Assembly (NCBI GenBank): GCA_017562135.1
Contig: QEYB01000766.1
Location: 1,736,001-1,800,000, forward strand
Length of the DNA stretch: 64,000 nucleotides
DNA from: Dipylidium caninum
Taxonomy: Eukaryota > Platyhelminthes > Cestoda > Cyclophyllidea > Dipylidiidae
Direction of reading: 5' to 3'
Position numbers and translations under genes: made by a program. The notes beneath the pieces are model-generated. The model saw only the letters and a program-made list of their open reading frames with translations. It did no database searches and was not told where the DNA came from. Shown here in pieces: positions 12,774 to 24,555 of this stretch (within the stretch, counting starts at the first letter, position 1; every line of letters begins with the position of its first letter).

Positions 12774-15075
12774 CTAGAAAATGTGTTCAACGAATATCCA
12801 AATGCAGATATAACTAAGTAGCGGATTAATTAAATCTTAAAAGAAAAACCTTTGCCCCCGAAGCCCGCAGAACAGAAACCTGGGTCTGAAAATATGAGTG
12901 AGGCCGATTAATTAAATCGGGATTACACCGCGAGGTGGTGAAGATTTACCATTGAGAACCCAACTTTATCTCAAGGCACCATTGTAGAAGCAATGACAAA
13001 AAAGTCTAATGCACTCGATATTAATGGCTATGATGAGAGTGGTCTGACGTAATTCAAGAAAAATAAATTCCTAAAAGGTGCAAATGGCACTTAAAGATAA
13101 GAGGTTAGAAAATATTTCACGAAACTCAACCAGTTACCTTAAAGTAACTGGTCTGCAAAACGACAGGATCTGAACAACAGAGATAATTATCGGGTCCAGA
13201 AGGTAAGCAACAAAAAGTGGCTTTACCATGCGAAGATATAAATTTCCAGCTACTCGAACATAATCACGGCAGGGAATAAAATTTACCATTAAGAAGGCTA
13301 AAAGTTTGTCGACTCGTCTGTCATTTATGCCATACGCTACGAAACTAAATTTCATTTTAATTGGCCAAAAACACGATTTTTGCATGACGCATCTCAAGGG
13401 TTCGAAATGGAACTTCATACTGCAAAGATATCCTTGGCAAAGTTATTAAATTACAGTACAATGCTTTTTCATTGTAGTGGAAGTCCTAGAAAAGAGCTAC
13501 CTTTAATAGAGGCAAGTGGGGATGTATGAAATGCCACTTTTTACCAACTTCGGTCGTGCGCTTGTTCGTACTTTGACCGTTTTTTATAAAAAGACGGTGT
13601 TGGGCCGGACGTTTTTGAAATTGTATAAAAGACCTATGTGATGGAAGTGAAGAGGTTGACAAATAATATTGAATTGTAAGAACAATAAAGGGATTGAATA
13701 ACAAAATTAACATATCTTCAGAGCGATTTTGTGAACGATATTCGACGGATCCAGGAAACAACTACGTGGGGATTTAAAATGTCAAGATGCTTAGAAACTA
13801 TAAGCATGTGACCATTATAAATCAACTGAAGTTTGCATCGCTTCCAATGGAAATTGGCCGCCCATTTGAATAGAAATTAAAGGTTAAAGAAAATCAGGGG
13901 ATGGATGCACAGAGAACAAGTTTTGAAAGCTGCAACCACAATGTCACCAATGCTACCATCCATATGGCAAATGCATAAGGCTAAGAATACAAGCCGAATA
14001 TATATTTACTCATTTGATTTAAAAGATCATCAGATCCAACAATCAAAATTTTTTTCAAATAAGGGATTTATAAAAGTGCGAAAAAACGAGCAGACGTACA
14101 TGTTGGAAACCAATATACCATCCTTTTAAAGAAATTAAATATTCAAAAAAAACATTAAAAAAACCTATTGGAATATTAAGTTTTGACCTCCCTTTGAATT
14201 TCGACTACGCCCCAGCGGGTTCCTCACTGAGGCAATGAAAACAGCTAAACAACTGGAAACATTTATGATGGTTATAATCCTTTCCAGTCTCCTACTATAT
14301 TCCTTACTCACTCGACAGACAAACATGATTAAAGCGCCAGAGGTTGTTAACGCACCATTGAACGGAGGCATGCATGAAACAGACTGAGGGGCAGCCCTTT
14401 TATACACAAATCAGGCGCGGTGAAGATTAAACTCCGATTGGCCACAGTCTAGCGATATAGCGAAGGCATCTCCATAATTGGAGTGAAATCCAATTGAATG
14501 ATGCACAGGTTTGTTGCATAGAAGTTATAATTAAATGGAAACGCTGCCTAACTGACGAAAAGAAGGAAATTTCTGTAGGACGAAACAAAATAAGTTTCAT
14601 AGATCTCGACAGTCGGATGGCAAAAATTTAGACGGTTTCAATAAATCTATTGTTAGAATCACAGAATAAGGTGTAGCCGCAAAAAAAAAAATTGATGAAG
14701 TAACCAAAGGATATTCTCCCACTCAAGTATCATGACCTGAATCAAATTTAGCATATTTATATAAAGTTTTGGGGAGTACAAACTTTTGTTGCTGATGTTA
14801 ATTTTAACAACTTCCGGAGGGCTAAATACTAAATGTGCGCTCTGGAACAATTACTTTGTCGTTACTCTCAATAAATTATGGCACAACATTATGGTAAAGA
14901 CGTTAAAATGGTTTGTCAGGAAAATAAAAGTAGACGGAAAATGTCAAGCACGACAAGCAAGCGCACCCAGGAAATGTTCGAGACATGTTAATTTATTTTA
15001 CAAAAACGCTAAAGCTGATAAAACACTAGTAAATGCAATGTGTGCAGAAGTGGATGTCAATGATAATGGCAGCGG
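12774..15075. other. Intergenic, no supported gene
   Basis: AT-rich sequence between the ZIP gene and the 3' end of the Pygopus-like gene. It may hide the first exon of the ZIP gene. Frames at 13134-14407 on the minus strand show neither splice-consistent structure nor recognisable homology. Nothing else was seen. Confidence 0.45.
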
Positions 15076-17379
15076 TCAGTGTCGCAAACGGATGTAGGGT
15101 ATGTTGGGATAAGCTTGAGTCGCACAAGGCGTGCAGAGCCACTCGACCAAGGGTCCTTCGGCCTTGAGAAGGTAGAATGCCTCAGGAGTGAGGCCAGAAC
15201 AGTGGAGATGAAACCAACCCCGACATCCAGCTTCGCACTGGACCGGTGGGTAGTTGCATGGCAACGGTTTACCCGGTAAAGAAGGCGGGACAGGAGGGTC
15301 AGCAAGGTCACGAGAACAGAGGAGACACAGCGTACCTCGAGCAGGTACGGGAAAGGATGGTGTGGAACCAGAAGGAGGTATGGGAGGAAGTGTGCCGATT
15401 GTCTGTTGACCTGTTTGGGGCAAGGGTGGTGGTACTTGATGTTGTTGTACTCCTAATGACGGTGGACGAATTGATTGGCGTATTGGGTCGGGAGCTACAA
15501 GGGTAAATAAAAGTGGTTTGGATCAAAATTATGAGAAGTACAGTTTTATGTAATTCCGGAGAAACACTCGTCAGAAGTATGTAGTATGATAATTTCAGGT
15601 GGGTAGGAGAAATTGGAGTTACGAGCGGCTGGTATAAAACACCTGAATAAACTCGATTGTCTGGCAAAAGCAGACCAATGGAACGCATTCAGGTAGGTAT
15701 AGTCACGAAGTTAACGGAAAGAGTAATTCGTAATGTAAAGATATAACTGATTCTGACATTTAAAATGATGTAAATCATTTGAAAACTTTTGTACAAACGT
15801 TGGTTTGTAAAGTATGACGTCGCGAGACATATATGGATCACTATTAAGCACAAGTTCCGGAATTTATTAAAGCGATAGAATTAGCGTAAGTATAAAAGCC
15901 CAGTTAAGGCGATAGATTAATCAGACATGGTATGTAATTGATGAAGAGCTAATAAGTACCCCAAGGTACTGTTGAAACGGTAGATCAAGAAAACTATGAA
16001 TTGCATTATTATTACCAGAGTAACACAATGTAGGGATCAAACGTCTCGGACGTTACTGTCAAAAGACAGATATTCTAGTGCATAAGATACTAAGGATTAT
16101 TTAATAACCCTTAGATATAAAATAAATCAAAGCAAAAATGGTGGTACAAAAAGTATTAGTTTAGGAATCGGATTGCACTAACACTACGCAAAGCATAACC
16201 GACGTTAATATTTTATGATTAAACTAGGATATTGACTTTCACTGTTATATTCACAAGCCGATTTGCAAGAAAAATATTTTTAAAGGAAACAATAAAGTCA
16301 AGCATATTTGAGACGTCAGCTAAAAAAACAATGTCTCTTCAATAACAGTACTTAAAACCACCTTCCATACTCCTCAAAGGCATTACAGAGTTTGATTGGG
16401 CCTGTTGATGTTGCATAGGCTGGGCCATAGACAGAGGAGAGGAGAGAGGCGGCTGTTGGGAAGCAAAGGGTTGCTGCGGTGGCAATTGGGGCGGCAGAGG
16501 TCTAAGGACTCCGGTGGTTGTGGAAACAGGTTTTACACCGAACCCGCTGTCATAAGGTGATGGATGACCCACTGCAGGCATCGACGTCGCGTCTAGTATG
16601 CCGCTATCTGTTGGCTGTTGATTTGATGATGCGCCAGTGAAACGCGAAGGTGCGGGTGGTTGCATTGGTGCTTGGAATCCTAAGTAGTATGAAATAAATG
16701 AAAGTAAATAATCCTGTACGGACCTACAAGTGTTAATATTGAGGAATTTGTTTAATTACAAAAACAATCATTCAAATCCTTAGACTAAAGTTACAGCAAC
16801 AAAGTACCAACAAAAGACTAGCACAAGAGAATGTCGGAAATCTTAAAACGAGAAATGAAAAAGCGAAAATCACTCTGCTGCGGCAGCATGTCCATGGAAA
16901 GTTGACTAGGGACTTGGTTGTACGCAGATTGCTGTTGAGAAGGGATGTTAGGTGTGCGGACGTTGGGACCAGATACCATCATGGACGCTGTTGGATGTTG
17001 GTATATTGGGGGTCCACGTTGATAGTTGCCGGAGAGCGGGTCACCGGGCACATTAACGTTTGAACACATAACTTGATTATGCATTTGCATAACGCTCTCA
17101 CTAGGATACTCGGCTACCCCCTCCTAGTTACACAGCAATATAAGAATAAAAGATCGATCTTACTAGTTGATGGAATTTCCCTGTCATTGGACCAACAGTT
17201 GCAACGCTTCGACCCATTCGAGGAGATGTCTGGAAATTTGGAGGCCGCATGGATTGTTGAATATAGGGTGCATGGCCGTTGGTCCCAAATTTGTTCATCT
17301 GGGGTTGGATATAACTGGAAGGAGGATTACTCATCACAGGAGGTGGATTTTGTTGATTTACAGGGATGCGGGGATCCAT
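15076..17379 (-). CDS. PYGO: Pygopus-like PHD-finger protein
   Basis: Pygopus is a nuclear co-activator that, with BCL9/Legless, links beta-catenin to methylated histone H3. Four exons (17379-17164, 17096-16874, 16679-16362, 15494-15076) give a phase-consistent 391-residue protein. The first three encode Pro/Gln/Ser/Met-rich disordered sequence, as in Pygopus linkers. The last encodes the PHD finger: C-LLC, then CEAGC, WFHLHC, GLTPEAFYLL, EW and C-TPC, which matches the Pygopus-specific GLT-(A/F)YLL signature. The start is ATG 17379, because an in-frame stop lies 12 nt upstream with no AG between. Oddities are an enlarged proline-rich loop between the first and second zinc-ligand pairs and no visible N-terminal NPF motif. 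The donor of exon 3 was chosen by phase; alternatives exist a few bases away. Other PHD proteins are less likely. Confidence 0.82.
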
Positions 17380-20017
17380 CGGCAGGTTTTAGTGGCCAAC
17401 TCCAAGATGGTGAATATAAACTCTCCAAGGGCTCTATTACATAACTGGCCAATCAATTTGCGCGGATAACATTTCAAACATTAATTTTTTGCGATTTAAT
17501 TCCCATTATATATCACACTCTAATACAAGTATTTACGGCATCATTTTCAACGCTTCTTTTAATATGCGGTTCAGAATGTCTTGTAGTTACAGTTTCGTTT
17601 TATTTTCTAATAAAGAATGCATGAAACATTGAGTAAGCACCACGTTAACGCTGTTCTACGTATAAATCCCTTTACTAACTTGTAGACTCTCGGAGTGGTG
17701 GCGCTAATAGACCTTACTCTTCGTGTCTGTACCCCACAATAGCGCTGGAAAAAGGGGAACCCCGTCACCATTACAAAACTAGAAAATAGGATACTTAATC
17801 ACCCACACTTTATAATTCTGTGATGAGTCTCTGTGACGCTAAGGGCCATTGGTGTCTTGTTATGTTTTGATGATGATCCAATGATGCCGGAAACGGCTGA
17901 CACTGTCAATTGCAAATCCTTTAGGATAGCATTCCTCCCAAAGCAAGGCTATCAACGATGCCCAACCCATAATTAATTTCGTGATAAAGAATTGCTATTT
18001 TCCGGCGACCATAATTCATTAGGGAAAAAAATTATCTACAGCGTCATAGAAAAGTCGTAGGAAAACTTTCTGGCACAAATACTGATGAGACCTTCGCTAA
18101 AAAAGGTACAACACCATGACGAGACATTAAGTTGCCTGAAATTTGTAAAACAGATTACCATACGTGAGCTTTCTCACGATTCGTTTTCTGTGCTGAGCAT
18201 ACTGCTTTGACAAACACGATCTTAGCTCCCCAATGGGGCAAAAATAGACAGGCGGCAAGAAGAGACGATCACTAGTCGCCTTAGGCCTGCTGAAAGATCT
18301 CGCAAGTTGACCACGTTTACTTAACCCGTAACAAGAATCACAACGCAGTGGCGACATTAACGAGCAAGCGTAAAAATGAACTCCCCCTAAAAGATAATTA
18401 CGAAGCACCAGAGCACGAATCAACCGAAAGCGCCCATATGCGCGGCACAACCTTCATCCCGACTAACTCAGTGCAGACACTATTCTTATATTCATCCTTT
18501 TGTGCACCCTCACTGTCTGTTACGAAACCACCAGTAACTTGTTATATATTGCTACATTATGGCACATTTCGAAATAACTTTCAGTCTCGACAAGTAAAAA
18601 TAAGGAAACGCCGCGAGTAACGTCGTATCTAATGATTGCACATTTGAGATATATATTCTCAAGTTGACAATGAAAAACTGTGACGAATTATCGAATAAGA
18701 CAGTAAAATAAATAGAGGGATGTTTTCGATGTGAATAGGCAAAGACGAAAGTGGAACGAGAATTACTCGAAAAAAAGCATAACAGTATATGTGGGTCTAC
18801 GAGCGTCTAGGCACAGGGTGTAGTTCAAAATGATAAAAATAACCGTAAAAGAAAAAAAGAATGACAAAACTGTAAGAAAGTTCGTCGATGACCATGTACT
18901 GAAATGCCACAATGAAAATTTATGAAAAAATAAGCTTGTTGCTAATGTCCCCGCTTAGTTCAAACGGGCGACGATTGATAATGAGAAAGTGTTTTAGTTC
19001 CTCCACCTGTTGCGATGTTGACGGAATTTGCGGTCTGAATGATAACCAAATATTTTGTCAAATGCCTTTTGGTAAAAGGGTCGACGATCCGAGGAATCAC
19101 CTAGAAAACAACAAAGTAAAAAGCGGGTAACCGTATCGATACCAATTACAGTGTAGGCGAGTAAATAGTAAATGGTGATTTGTGGCTGTTTTAAATACTG
19201 CAAAATTGCAGTATTATACAATTTGCATCAGTTAAAAGCTTAATTCGAATAATCACCCCCCGATTTTATTCCCCGGTAATATAATTACATAAGACGATAG
19301 GCTAAATTAATGAAAAATACGCCATAAGGACCTGTTAAAATTAACAAAACTTGATCTTCAAATCATCAATACTTATGAGGTAATTTCCTGCTCACAGAGC
19401 CTATATTTTCTAAAATCAAATAAATTCCTTTCATTGATGACCCATTTCAACTTTATAAATCCGTCCACCGTCAAAAGGATTTGGCCGAATCCAACAAAGT
19501 GCCCAGCACGGCCAGCGGTCTAGCCTTCATTGGGTCAGCGTATGTAAATCAGCCCATTTAGCAAAGTAGACCTTCGCTTCGCAGAGGACTGCTTATTATT
19601 AAAGAAATTAAAATCCGTGTCTCTTATCAATAGGTAAAGGATTAAGAACACACTCTCTGTAGGAAAGACACAAAAATTCCGAATTACGAACGATGACAAC
19701 CATAAATAACAGTCTTAATTGGTGTCACTATGCCCGTGTCATCTAATGAGAGTTGATGATGTCTACGTATATTCGAATCACATAAATAATGCTAAAAACA
19801 ATTCATTGAACTTTTAATATTGTGCTTTTTTCTCCGAAGAGCATCACATAAGCGTAAAGCAAAACTAATATTCGAAGAGATGTTAATCATAGATAACAAG
19901 AAAATATCTTCCTATAGAAGAGATTAAGTGAATATAATCTTGCCATAATCTTGAATTGTGACAAGTAGTAGCGCAAAGAACCCAAAAATCCGACAGTCTG
20001 TGATTATCTACCAAGAA
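17380..20017. other. Intergenic, no supported gene
   Basis: This contains the upstream side of the Pygopus-like gene and the downstream side of the coiled-coil gene. Overlapping frames at 18127-18620 on both strands are the longest here, but neither has homology or clear splice context. Both are more GC-balanced than their surroundings, so a decayed element is possible. Nothing firm can be called. Confidence 0.4.
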
Positions 20018-23000
20018 TTAAAACAAACCCTGTTGACTGTTTATGATTTGCTCTTGCAATTGGAGGACTTTGTTTCGAGATTCCTCGTAGAGCTCGTCCC
20101 GAACCTTCAATTGTTTCTTTGTTTCTTTTAGAGCTAAAAGAGTTTTTGTATAGCTGAGAACCGAAATCGTGTATGAGTGACAAAAAATAGTTTCGACCTA
20201 CAGGTCCGACATCCTTTGTATTTTTCTTGATATTCCGAAAGCGATCGAGTGCATTCACCATACGATTTTTGCAATTCGTTTAAGGAAGACTTGAGACTGT
20301 CTAATTCTGAAAGTAGAAGTACCAGGTAGCAGACGAAGATACTATGGCAAGTTGATAGTAGCACAGGAGGTTTAATTTCAAGAAGGAATAAATATATACC
20401 ACAATATTATGAAAAAAAAATTATTAACCTTCAGTAAATACTAATAATGATAAAGAATGAAGGTTTCGAAGTATAAGAGAAGAATTAATCCACTAAATGA
20501 TTTACTGATTTCCATTTGCTCTACTTTCTCTTGCCTCCAATTTAACGTCGACCTGCACTTGGCCAGTTCAGAAGATCCATCGGAACTGACGGGGCTTGGA
20601 AGAGTAAAATCTACCAGAAAGTAAACTGAATACATTGGCCTAGAGGGCAAGAGAGGCTTCATGTTACAACATATTGCGTACCTGATTCTGTTGTTGATTT
20701 TGAGATGGATGACTGAAAATGAAACGAGCGTTTCAGAAAAAAAAAACAAAAATTAGGAGAATTGAAGCGTAATCTGTAAAAACGTAGCTTCGAGAAACAC
20801 TTTGATACATGAACAATCAAAGGTGCTAAAAAGAACGGAATAAGTTAATTATCTAAAGGAGCGTTAATTGAAAAGCCAGAGGAAAAAGAGTGAAGGCACC
20901 AAAGTAATAACCAGATAACAGCGTCATAAAAGTGCCAAATAAAAAAATTTACAACTCGTTATAATGAGTGCAAAAACAAGTGATCCTACTCAATGTAACC
21001 TTTTATAAGAACCAGACAAGGCATTGAGGAAATAAAATAAAAAATGAAAATTTTAACAAAAATATATTAGTGTTCGAGAGTTGATTGCAGGTCCCATCAT
21101 TTACGAACGCCAGCAGCAATGTCCCTTTTATTAAGCAATATATGCGCCTTCTTTCACAATTTCCCCTTAACATTTTGATGGAAGAATATTGAATGACCTT
21201 ATTATTAAAATTGATGGTTGGACTTGGGTTAAAATGTCGACAGTCGCCATTAAAAATACACTATTTGGTAGCCAAAATTCTATGGATGCATTGGTGAAAT
21301 AAATCCTTTATTTATAAAGCAGAAAATTCGTCCATTGAAGTGGTGACCTCCAAGGAATTTATTCGCCACTAAAGATAGCGTAATAGTTGCTAACGCGCTG
21401 GGCAGTTTCCTTAGAGTGTAGAAGGATAAGGAGCCAACGAGTGGCAGGATAGAAAGAGCTTGATGGTAATGGGTTTACGTAAATCGGCAGAGATAATGGT
21501 ATACACTCCTCATTCCAAACGGTAAGAAAACTAGGAATCTTAGACAGTGGAAAGGAAAAATAAACGCGAGAATTATATCTTTAGTAGCACTATGCAATCT
21601 TGTTGTTACAAAAAATTGGAAATGATACTCCAAGCAAAGGGCATGAAACAAATTTAAAGAAGTGGGAAACTCTAAGACCAATTTTCCTAATGAAATAGGA
21701 GAGAGGAAATGATGCAGCGCATGACTGAAATGCCAGTTATTTTAGCCACTAAACAATTTTGCTACCACTACTGTGCTCGTATGGGAACAGGCTGATGTCT
21801 TCACCGCAAAGCCGAAACAGACCGTTTTTTTCGCACAGACTCTCATTCTTCATATAACTGAAATATTACAATATACAGAAATAGGCCTTTCCACCAGTAG
21901 ATAAGGCGTTAATGTACAAAGTCGTTTAGATGACGGTTTTCAGTCAAAAAATAAAAAAAAAAACTGTAAACCCCCACGATGTTTTTCATTAGTAAATGCG
22001 ATCCAGTTGAAAAATATCCAGTAACTGAGAAGGACAAAAATTCGTGACTAATGAAATGATTAATTTGATAATGTTAACAGGTAATTCTGAGTTGCATGGA
22101 ATTTTATCGCAATACATTTCAACTTTTAGAAGTAGATTAACAAATAAGACGGTGTAAACTGTGTTAGACAACTATAAAGGCTGCTTTGCCCATATTTACT
22201 GGTCTCATAAGCAGTAGAATTTAGTATTTACTCATGGTGGAGCATGATAGTACTTGCTTCTTTCCTAAAGACAATCATGATTTCTATCCACTGAAAATAA
22301 AAATACGTGTGTTAGTCTAACAAATTTTAAATTAGAAGCGATAGAACTCACTAGACATATCCTCGTTGACGGGATTAAAACTGAAAGGTATGGGATTTAG
22401 TATTAGAAGAAAAGCGATACCTACTTGCAACCAGAAGACACAAGGCGAAAAGCTTCGATGTACTTTCTAAAAAAAAAGAATGTAATTATGCGACCGAGAG
22501 TTCCTGAGACCGTGAAGTATACAATACGGATAGTGTGAAGATTGACGCTATTGTCCAGGTGGTGAACTAGAACAAAACATTGTTACTAGTGCTAGTTCCA
22601 AATAAATCATATCGAGAGAAAAGCATGCGACATGATGAGCCTCAACATAGAAAAATTTCACCTAAGGCTTTGCAATTAACTGGGGAGGGTAACCGCACGT
22701 ACATATGTCAGTTACAATTAAGGTACTCATAGAAAAAAAACCACGGTAATTTACTCAAAATTAAGCGGTCAACATAACACTCGAATAAGTAAGGAGTATA
22801 TTAATGAGGGCTCAAGTTAAAAGTTATCGAGAAGAATTCGTAAGGGGAATTATGAAAATGAGCATTATTTTTACTAGACATTAGCCTTAGCATTTTAAAG
22901 GAAGAGATGGAATAATTAAGCAGATAATCTGGCAAGTAGCGAGAAGGATTTCTAGAATACCAGGTAAAGGGCTAAATCTCCTCATTTTACAGAATAAATA

Positions 23001-23961
23001 TTGAGCATGAGGTACTCTTCGAAAGTCATGCCATTGCAGTATCATAGGAATATCCCATAAAACTAATTCATATAAAAACAATATAAATGATCGTGTGTAC
23101 AAATGAAAGAATATTGGGACATAAAAATAAGCGAACAAACCAAGGAGAGAAACGATCATTTGATGCTATTGGACAAGTAGCATAAGATAAAACTGACTAC
23201 TTACGCACAATATACACCAAAAACAGATAGTCATCAGGCGCAATGAAAATATATTAGGTTAGGATGAAAAAATAAGAACTGTAAACTAAGCTTCAAAAGG
23301 CTCCAAATACAAGTATATTTTAATCAAGCCCCCTGAAAATTTTCCACCTTTCAGTGACCCTAAGCTATAAAATTAGAACTTCAACGAGAAAAAGCATCAT
23401 TAAATCTCCCGGATAAAATGCAACTGTTCAAAGCGATGGAGAAGTCAAGTGCACATTTAAATCGAGTGCTAAAGCTTGTAGCGTGATAAGGTATTTGGGC
23501 AGAGTTAAACAAGAGGCACTCGAACTATTGAGATTCTATATTTGATGTGCTCCAATTTTTAGGGAAAAGTGTATGTAGCCACTAGATCATCTATCGGCTT
23601 GTGCTAGATAGAGTGGAGAAATAATCCTGCCTAAAGATAAAATAAATTTGGTCTGATCTTGTGACGCGAATAAAAAATGAAAAACAATAATTAACTTACC
23701 CATATTACTGATTATTTCGCGAATATTTGCGGTCACACCCCAAAATTCAAATAAGTTGGTAAGGGTAATACCGTTTGAAGAAGTAGGAACCGCATCCATG
23801 CGCTTTTCATAATCAACAGTTACTTCGCCTTCCGTAATTGCATTATCATCCTCTGCCCTCGAGGATTTATCTGGAATCACCTCACATTCACTGGCAGTGA
23901 CAGTTTGTGAAGATTCACTCTGCACATCATCCGAACTAACAATGTTACATTGGTTATGCAT
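20018..23961 (-). CDS. Unrecognised coiled-coil protein (multi-exon)
   Basis: The last three exons are well supported by splice sites and phase: 20610-20506, 20306-20202 and 20133-20018. They encode heptad-like helices rich in Leu, Glu, Lys and Gln, for example LDSLKSSLNELQKSYGEC, then KQLKVRDELYEESRNKVLQL, and end QQGLF followed by a stop. An upstream exon at 23961-23693 starts with an ATG that has an in-frame stop before it and no acceptor between, so it looks like a first coding exon. It is acidic and Ser/Thr-rich, and ends with a strong GTAAGT donor in phase 1, which fits the 20610 exon. The 3 kb between may hide more exons, so linkage is inferred. I considered a TACC-type domain but could not align it convincingly. 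Function unknown; probably a scaffold or cytoskeletal protein. Confidence 0.5.
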
Positions 23962-24430
23962 AAGTTGTTGAAAAAAGGTTAAAATTTCAGGTTGAAAATA
24001 TTATCTATTGTATCTTCCAATGAATTTAAACATCATAATCTGCGTAAAGTAAGAAAACTTGAACTCACTGCGAAAGGCATGTATCTGATGAATATGCTAA
24101 TGGAGGCGAGATATATTCAACATCTTCACACCCTACATAGGTAAAGGCAAATTTGAATTCGTACACCTACCATCAGTCGAGGTTAAGCATAAATCTCGAT
24201 GCTTTGGGGGAGATTGACCAATAGATTCTGAGCTAAAATAATAAGTCGATTGAATCTATTATCTTAAGGAAAGCAAAATAAAATCATTTGACGCGGCCAT
24301 CAAAAGAAACATAAAATTGCTCATTCTAGAAACCAGGAATCAAAAATATCTAAGCGTTGGTTTATAACATTACATTCAAAAATTGGATACTAAAGCAGTG
24401 ATTAAGCAGAACACAATAAAAGTCATACAC

Positions 24431-24555
24431 AGATAGCGCCTCATTTTCCGAGTTCGCTTTAATAAGGGATTCGTCAAAATTCAACGCAACATCCATAATT
24501 AATTTTTCTGATTCCCTCGAGGCATCGAATGCAAGTTCCACAATATCGTCATGTT
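24431..24555 (-). CDS. Candidate isolated exon, amphipathic helix
   Basis: A 125-nt segment is flanked by a TTTCTAG acceptor and a TCT|GTGTAT donor. It reads 41 codons without a stop in a helix-like acidic sequence (EHDDIVELAFDASRESEK, then MDVALNFDESLIKANSE). It lies on the minus strand upstream of the first coding exon of the coiled-coil gene. It could therefore belong to an alternative 5' form or to a separate gene. No homology was recognised. Confidence 0.3.

Noticed and set aside
14165..14407. 80-codon minus-strand frame
   Set aside because: No acceptor/donor pair or homology; typical length for chance.
17073..17444. Plus-strand frames of 100-123 codons
   Set aside because: Antisense to the Pro/Gln-rich first Pygopus exons, which explains the lack of stops.
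20018..20610. TACC-domain identity for the coiled-coil exons
   Set aside because: Only general heptad similarity; the conserved TACC blocks are not in the right order.
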